A stretch of 64,000 nt of DNA from Leptobrachium leishanense (lineage: Eukaryota > Chordata > Amphibia > Anura > Megophryidae). Where the stretch lies: assembly GCA_009667805.1 (NCBI GenBank), contig CM019075.1, positions 16,591,376 to 16,655,375 of the forward strand, in the 5' to 3' direction. This document shows, in pieces, positions 57,031-64,000 of the stretch (its first letter is position 1; the number at the start of each line of letters is the position of its first letter). A program made the position numbers and the translations under genes. The notes under the pieces are model-generated. The model saw only the letters and a list, made by a program, of their open reading frames with translations. It did not search any database and was not told where the DNA came from.

Positions 57031-57649
57031 TGTTACCGTTGGTAGTCTGCTCTGCCATGAGCAATAGGCAGAGTAATGGCATTGGAGGGGTTTGTGTTAT
57101 TTGTATTTTTTTTTTTTACAGAGGGGGCAGCGTGCCCATATTTTTAAATCTACTTTTTCTATATACAGAGGCCAGGTAACCCCTAATGCCACCAAAGTGA
57201 CCCCTGACCCAGCTGCCCAAACGCCTGGCCAACATTCCCACCGATCGCACACTGCACATCGAGATTGTTAGGCAGGGTGAGATAATGAGTGTGGGATCTG
57301 GGGGCAACCCTGAAAATGCTGGCAGCTACGGCGCGAGGGGGGTATTTGTATCGATGCAAAATCCATTTTATCACAGCCCTGAAAGCAGAATAGGTGAGAT
57401 CACTGTTATTTAACGTCTTGCTGGAATTTCCTGTAAGTGCGAGGTCGCTCACCCCATGTGCAAACAGCCAGAATGGATACAGGTCACCCGCTATTTAAAC
57501 ACAGCGCCCTCCCGTCACATCCTGAGCCTGAGTCATCTATATACCTATATGCTTTAAAGGGCCAGCACCACCCAAAAATGAAATGTCCTTATTGTGTTTA
57601 TTCGATGTTGCTCATATCTTACATGTGCTGTGTTTTTCTCTTGTATGTT

Positions 57650-58240
57650 TAGAAAATATTTGCCTGTGTCACTGGGTGCATCCATTGTGTGATATTCCCT
57701 CTAGGTGTCACTGGGTGCATCCATTGTGTGATATTCCCTCTAGGTGTCACTGGGTGCATCCATTGTGTGATATTCCCTCTAGGTGTCACTGGGTGCATCC
57801 ATTGTGTGATATTTTCCTCTAGGTGTCACTGGGTGCATCCATTGTGTGATATTCCCTCTATATGTCACTGGGTGCATCCATTGTGTGATATTTTCCTCTG
57901 TATGTGTCACTGGGTGCATCCATTGTGTGATATTTTGTGTTGTAAACTGCCCCCCCCCACAGCATTGTTCCATCACTTGCTCCTCACTGTGTGGCTTTGT
58001 CCATAGAATGGAGTGATTGGGTCACATCATTGTATTGTGTGGGATTATTCAAAGGACATCACCAGGGGGTAGGTTATAAGGCTTTTAAGCTCCCTGTTAT
58101 ACTGCATTCAGCTGCCATTTTATCTCGGGTAGCCTGTAGAACAATAGACCTACTGAAGCCTTAACTGTTAAATACTGTATTGGGTAAAGCACAGCCACAA
58201 AGTAAAACTCACCATAAGAATTTAACTATTGCATCGTGTG
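57650..58240. repeat. duplicated region, copy 2 (no SINE)
   Basis: Same order of blocks as 36650-37300, starting with a longer tandem array and continuing to ctgttaaatact and aacta-ttgcatc-tg. Confidence 0.8.
57660..57945. repeat. minisatellite, about 39-bp unit, seven copies
   Basis: The unit is gtcactgggtgcatccattg followed by tgtgatattccctctaggt, very uniform. It translates to WVHPLCDIPSRCH repeats by chance. Confidence 0.94.
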
Positions 58241-59992
58241 AAAATCCACAAAATGCAATTAGGAATTAAAAAACCACCCTAATTTTATTTTTCCCTTTTT
58301 ACATGCAAATACTTCAGAGAAAAAAAAAATACATGTGTTGTATAAGGTGGTTTTGCTTGTAACGCACAAGTAATGCAGGTAAGGCTTATAGAAGTGGTAT
58401 TGTGCCTTTAAAACCCATAATGCAAGAGGCCCTGTCACCATCTGCCATCATCATCATAACCCATGCCTTACACATTGCACATCAGGAAATGTTGAGGTTT
58501 AAAGATTAGGTGGGCGTCAGATGGTAAGCTCTTGGAACAAGAAACCTTTAATTCAATAAATATTGTAAAAATATATATATAGATATATATATACACACAC
58601 GCATACAATCTGCTAGCCTTCCTTCCTGTTCTAGGCCGTGGTTTTCATATTAATCATGTCAACAGCCATTAAGGTGAGGTTTGAAAGCTGGTAAGCTCTG
58701 GGTTAATAAATAACTGTACGACAGGCGTGGTGCGTGTGCGCCCGTGCCTTGTGTATGTGTCATATGATCCAGAGACTCGATAAACCCCACAGCCATGAAG
58801 TCATCTTAAAGAGACAGTGCGGGGAGAAATCAGTCAAACGATGCTGACTGGTTTATGGTCCGTTCGAATGATACAGAGCAACAAACTCAGAAGAGGGATT
58901 GTACCGGCTCCTAAGCAGTGGCACCCATCTCCATAACGTCATTAAATGTTCCGCTGGGAACAAGATCTCATTGCGTCAAATTCCATCCATTGCGTGCCAC
59001 GCAGGCTCAGAGGTGCAGAATGATTCCGGTCGGCACAGGATTTTTGTGGCACAGATTTCCAGTTTTCGCACGAGATCCCGTTGACTGACGAATCCAGTGT
59101 GGAAACAAGCTTTCCTGAACAGAACAATGTAACATTTTTCTGCCTAAAACTTGTTATGCGGTGTGTCTAATCCAAACAGAGAAACGGCAATGAAAGCGAA
59201 GAATGTGGCTCGTCTGTTGGTAACAATATTGCAAACATGAGGAACCTGCCCGACAAGCATCATAGACTATTCTCCTACTCTGCCTGGCTGGCTAGAAACG
59301 AGAGACGTCAGACGTGAAGCTTTTGTCGTTAATCATGTTTCGCCTCCGCAGGATCGATCGACATATCTGTGGATAAGATTACCAGGGTTGGGTACGGCAG
59401 TGAACGCAAGAGTGGATTAAAGGTGGAATCTTAAATTGCAACCCCACTGATCCTTGACCAGTTTAGCAAGGTGTGGAGCACCACCACAACCTCAGGGCCT
59501 AGATGGGAGAATCAAGCAACGTGAGGATCTGGTAAGAAACGGTCAATGGTAGATCTGTCTCCTAAGCCAAAAATTATCCACATCAGTTCACGGAAAATAA
59601 GAGACCAACCACAAGCACAATCGATGGTCTGAAACTAGTGCCTCAACAGCTTATCTGAGTACAGGACAACAAGCTGAAGGTCAAAGAACTTAAGGTCAAG
59701 TCCTCACAAGTACAGCTTGCGTGGAGGATGGCCGCTGCCGCCTCGGGGTCCCAGCGGAGGACTGCAGCCGTCACCTTGGGGTCTCAGCGAACTGGAATCT
59801 GGGTGGAGGATGGCAAAAATCATGGGTCTTAGTGGAGTACCCTCAAAATCTCTTGTGTCGACGTCCAAGAAATATTTGCGTCAAGGTGCAATTTCAATCC
59901 CCAGAGCATTGACTTAACATGTCGTGGGCTGCGTGTCCAGATTACCTGACCTATAACTATATTATCGCAGGATATGGTTCGATTCTCTAGGT

Positions 59993-60128
59993 CAGGGGTC
60001 AACAAACTTGGCTCCCTGATGTTTGGGGAACTACATTTCCCATGTGGCTCAGTCAGCCTAATGGGTGACTGAGTATTCTGGGAGATGTAGTTCCCAAAAC
60101 ATCAGGGAGCTAAGTTTGCTGACCCCTG
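59993..60128. repeat. near-perfect foldback MITE
   Basis: caggggtcaacaaacttggc and tccctgatgtttggggaact are mirrored almost base for base by agttcccaaaacatcaggga and tttgctgacccctg. It is the best-preserved copy of the 'actacatttccca' group here. Confidence 0.9.
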
Positions 60129-61221
60129 GTCTACTCTAGACCTAGAAGTCCATACACATATACAGATAGGACCCAAAACAAGCCCTCATGGAAAATGGCC
60201 AACTGCTCTGGATCACAGAATACGTATATTTGGCCAAAATTCTCCTAGATGGCAGGATCCAATTCCCAGGATTTTGTGGCACATAGCAAGATTCATCAGA
60301 TCTTCAGAAGTAGGATCAAGGTCTATAATTCTCATGATCTCCAGCAAAAAGGCGAAGTAGAGTTGCCTAGCTGGCCAAATCTTTGGGTACATGTCCTGAT
60401 GCTCTCAGGGTATGACGACATTCTCATGTACCAGTCTGCCTTTTTATTTGGGGGGAGGGGGGCTGCATACTTCTTGCCCTACACAATTAATAACTGACCC
60501 TTTTTGATGTCGTCTTTGCCAAAAGGGCCACACAAGTACAGGGGAATTCAGATTGGTTATGCAGTGGCTATGAACTGCTAAACCTTCACTAGGCCATCAT
60601 CAATTAGCCATGCATTAAATGCGCTATACAATGTGTCATGACTGCTCATCAATACCAGGCGATTGTAAACTCAACGTTAACGTGAAACCATAGAAATGTC
60701 AGGTGATGCAATTCCATTCTATGCTGCAGAACCTATGGGAATAGGTGTGCGTGTATGTAGTTTTGTGTAACTATGAATGGACCAGTCTCTAGAAATCGTA
60801 GCTTCCCACCTGGGTATCACAATAGACTCTCACCTCGCTCACGTAACTGGTTCGCGAACATGCTGAATCGTCTGGTTTGTACGTCGCATACAATCCCGGG
60901 CCTACTGAGCTCTATTATGCTCCGGTGATGTTTATTCAAGCACACAAAGCTGCCCTTTATGAGCGTATTATACAGAGGCCACTCTGTTCCTGCACAGCGT
61001 CTGTGTGGTCAGTAAAAGGCTTATGGCGAATGACTGAACAGGTTTCCCCCTTACTCTGATTTCACAAAGCTGCCTTTGACCTTTTTGATAAAAGCTTCGG
61101 TCCCAGCCGGTGACACATATACTAAATCGGAGATCTCAAACTTCAGGCCCCACAGATGTTGGTTGACTACAAATCCCAGAATTCTTTGGATGCAACAGAC
61201 AAGAATCATGGTAGTTGTGGT

Positions 61222-62091
61222 CAGGGGTGGATCCAGACATAGGTTTCGGGGGGGGGGCATTCTACCAGTTTTGGCCAAGAGCTGGTGTTGGGTTCGTAGT
61301 GATAGGCATGTATATATTACCCTTAGCTCACAAGGCTGTATATATTTGCCTCCAGCTCACATAGGTAAAATTGCCCCAGCTCACATGGGTATATTTACCC
61401 CCAGCTCACATGGATAAATTGCCCCCAGCTCACATGGATAAATTGCCCCCAGCTCACATGGATAAATTGCCCCCAGTTCACATGGGTAAAATTGCCCCCA
61501 GTTCACATGGGTAAAATTGCCCCCAGTTCACATGGGTAAAATTGCCCTCAACTCACATGGGTATATTTGCCCCCAGCTCACATGGATAAATTGCCCCCAG
61601 CTCACATGGATAAATTGCCCCCAGCTCACATGGATAAATTTCCCCCAGCTCACATGGATAAATTGCCCCCAGCTCACATGGATAAATTGCCCCCAGCTCA
61701 CATGGATAAATTGCCCCCAGCTCACATGGATAAATTGCCCCCAGCTCACATGGATAAATTGCCTCCAGCTCACATGGGAATATTTGCCCCCCGTTCACAT
61801 GGATAAATTGCCCCCAGCTCTCACCACCTACTGGCCCCAGGTTCCGAGTATGTCGTCGCCGGTGTCTTCTCCCTACAGGCAAGCGGCCGTTGACATACAA
61901 CTTGGCTGCGTGCCGGAAACCACCTGACCAGCCGTGCAGCCGCACACGTGCTGGTCAGGTGGTTCTCCTCCCAGGCGAGTGGCCAAGCTGTATGTCAAAG
62001 GCCGCTCGCCTGTAGGGAGAAGACCACCAGTGGCTTTGTTCTCGGGAGGGGGGGGGGAATTGCCCCATTGCCCCCCCTGGATCCGCCCCTG
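61222..62091. mobile_element. non-autonomous hAT-like element with minisatellite, 870 bp
   Basis: The left end caggggtggatccag and right end ctggatccgcccctg are inverted repeats. A perfect 8-bp duplication gttgtggt (61214-61221 and 62092-62099) flanks the element. It contains G-runs just inside both ends, a 24-bp tandem array (61330-61820) and a GC-rich palindrome (61873-62030, ccacctgaccagcc against ggtcaggtggtt). No transposase. It inserted into an older 'ctacaaatccca' MITE at about 61130. Confidence 0.9.
61330..61820. repeat. minisatellite, 24-bp unit, about 20 copies
   Basis: The unit is cccccagctcacatggataa followed by attg. Its reverse complement (gagctgggggcaatttatcc) matches the array at 3623-4247. 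Long frames on both strands (PPAHMDKL, IYPCELGA) come from the 24-bp period. Confidence 0.95.
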
Positions 62092-63408
62092 GTTGTGGTT
62101 CAGAAACATATGGGGGCGGCCAGAGTTTGCAATCCCCTTTCCAAATGAATGAAACCCTGCCATACCGGAAAAGAGTTTTCCTGGATTACAGAAGTTGCCA
62201 GATATTTGAGGGTTTGCGGGACAAAATGATTAGCTAAACTCAAAATGTCAACCTGTGCGTTTTTATAAAGTTGACACGATGAGTAACCCAGAAGACGCTC
62301 ATAAAAACCTCTTTATTGGATGCGCAGAGCAGCTTATGAAGAGTTTCCAGAAAATAGGGTAGATGTCATGTCCAGCAGGTCCCATGCCGCTCCGGGGGAT
62401 GCCCAGGCACCCCGAAGCGCCATCCACGCTGCTGGCAATGAGAGGGAGGTTGCGTGGGTGGTGGGGCGTGGCATGATGACACATAGCCGCCAAGTTTAAA
62501 GCCAGACCACATGAACTGATTCATTGCACTGACGTGGAGTTACTTCCCCAGTGCTTGGCGATTTATTTGATACTTTTGATTCTCTTTACTGATTTGACTC
62601 CTGGCTTTTCCGAGAACCATCTGTGTACTGACTCTGCATTCACTGACTACCCCGATTTGTGTACCGATTTTGGCTTGTATGAGAACCCTGATTTATGGAA
62701 CGTCTGAGAACCCTGATTTGTGTATCAGACTTGGTATGTCTGTGAGCCACCATTCATATGCGGAGTCTCCACGCTTGGTGTATTGCCTCTGTGATATCGG
62801 AGAGATACAATTCGTATATCGAGCTGTGTAATCTTGCTCTGGTCACTGCAGTATTAAGGCCTGCACTAACGGGACCTATACGCTACTATTGCATTGGGGC
62901 CTGTTAACCCTTTCTGTTGGTAAATCCCTGCAGATAGAAAAGTTTACCGACCATTCAAGGATCGGAGGGATAGATGGGGATCTGTGTACAGGGACCAGCT
63001 TGACCGTTCAAGGGGGATCCATCACAGTAGATCATAGGTTCAATACTCAGACATCAGCATGTAGGGGGAATTATTCACTAAAAGTGGGAGTCGTTCCCCA
63101 ATTCAAAGGATAATTTCCAACTCTTTTTTAAAGCATAACAGAGTTGGAGCTCTGATACTTTCTTCAGACAGGAATCCCACTTCTGACACCAAAACTTAAG
63201 AAACCAGCAGTTGTCTCAGTTGCACTCGACTGTAAACTCCATGGAATAGGATCATACTATCACTTATGTTCTCGGCCTCTGATCAACTGCCCGTGTGTAC
63301 TGTAACGGTGTATTGTGCAGGGCTACAGACATATATGCAAACCAATACCGCTTTACACGGCAACATCTACTACAGTAAGGATTAACCTGAAAGTAATGTA
63401 GAGGTTAC

Positions 63409-63526
63409 CTTGCATGCAGGACTCTATCCTTCGAATAAGTTCATAGGACTTAGAGCGGTCAAGTAGCGTCCTAATGGCAGGCAAAGGGTCCAATATGATT
63501 GTTTCGGGGTGAGCATCGACATAATC
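63409..63526 (-). CDS. ITPK1: ITPK1 exon, end of N-terminal domain
   Basis: The acceptor ttttgtaacag and donor CAAG|gtaacc bound 118 nt encoding DYVDAHPETIILDPLPAIRT, then LLDRSKSYELIRRIESCMQ and one base of Asp. It matches human residues 83-121 (EYIDAHPETIVLDPLPAIRT...). This is the first ITPK1 exon met in the window; the preceding exons are beyond 64000. The segment joins the N-terminal domain, which binds the inositol phosphate, to the ATP-grasp core. Confidence 0.96.
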
Positions 63527-64000
63527 CTGTTACAAAAAATGAAGAGTGAGAACATTAGACCTCAGGAAACGAGGGCAAACATGTCTGTGTTCACGACCGA
63601 TACAAACGGTGACTCCAAAAGTACTGTTTAAAGATCACGAAAATGACATGGACTCTCCAAGCATGATAAATTAAGACAGTGCGTAGACGGCCCCAGTCCT
63701 GACCGGCGCTTGAGAAAAAGACCAGCAGTGATTGTCCGACTCCCGTATAAAACATTTACACACACAGAAATTATTTTGCCGTGAAGCACACAGGTAATCA
63801 CCAGGTTTACCCCCTTGCACTTTATCCTAATGATTATGGTAGTGAAAGATCGGAGAACAGCAGAACAGGGGTCAGCGCTGCACGCGCCGTCACAGCGCGG
63901 CTCCAGCAGTTTCAGGAAGCCGTGCGTCCTTACGGAAGTACATACTTGCCACATGTCCCAAATTCCAGTCCCTGCTCTGCCATCCCAGGATTTATCACTG
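63527..64000 (-). other. ITPK1: ITPK1 intron, start of upstream part
   Basis: Intron sequence upstream of the exon at 63526. No exon or repeat is recognised in these 474 bp. Confidence 0.75.

Noticed and set aside
61517..61945. Repeat-rich frames on both strands (PPAHMDKL and IYPCELGA)
   Set aside because: They are products of the 24-bp minisatellite in the hAT-like element.

Overview
This is vertebrate nuclear DNA. It holds the 3' part of chromogranin A (CHGA, plus strand) tail to tail with the 3' two-thirds of ITPK1 (inositol-tetrakisphosphate 1-kinase, minus strand). Human chromosome 14q32 has the same convergent CHGA-ITPK1 order. Long repeat-filled introns, a young L1-like LINE, a Tc1 element, hAT- and piggyBac-like MITEs, foldback elements and a repeat at 29743-30093 that I associate with frog genomes suggest an amphibian, most likely an anuran. 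The species is inference; the vertebrate assignment is firm.

Layout. 1-11265: four CHGA coding exons (5365-5457, 8322-8720, 9618-10039, 10604-10687), with a poly(A) signal at 11240. The 5' exons lie before the window. 11266-13980: the intergenic gap, filled by MITEs and a foldback element. 13980-64000: seven ITPK1 coding exons on the minus strand (63526-63409, 30841-30743, 29677-29637, 27453-27288, 26371-26304, 25099-24937, 14616-14333). All their splice phases join without a break. The first exons, covering roughly the first 82 residues, lie beyond 64000. The intron at 30842-63408 is 32.6 kb and mostly transposon-derived.

Mobile DNA is the main content. A 5.7-kb L1-like LINE (15347-21031) sits in the last ITPK1 intron in sense orientation. 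It has a perfect 16-bp target duplication and apparently a single frameshift, and it split an older long-armed foldback element. A 1.6-kb Tc1 element (33867-35475) has one extra base in its transposase. A tRNA-derived SINE shares its 3' tail with 3' fragments of a CR1/L2-like LINE at 6405 and 44143, so the two look like a LINE-SINE pair.

The most unusual pattern is a set of non-autonomous hAT-like elements (3362-4525, 41206-43264, 45846-47336, 61222-62091). Each has its own terminal inverted repeats and a recognisable 8-bp target duplication, and each carries a minisatellite; GC-rich or palindromic modules recur among them. The same 22-24-bp minisatellite occurs in two elements with unrelated ends, in opposite orientation. 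These tandem arrays, with units often a multiple of three, produce most of the long but meaningless reading frames. No CRISPR array or operon is present, as expected for animal DNA.
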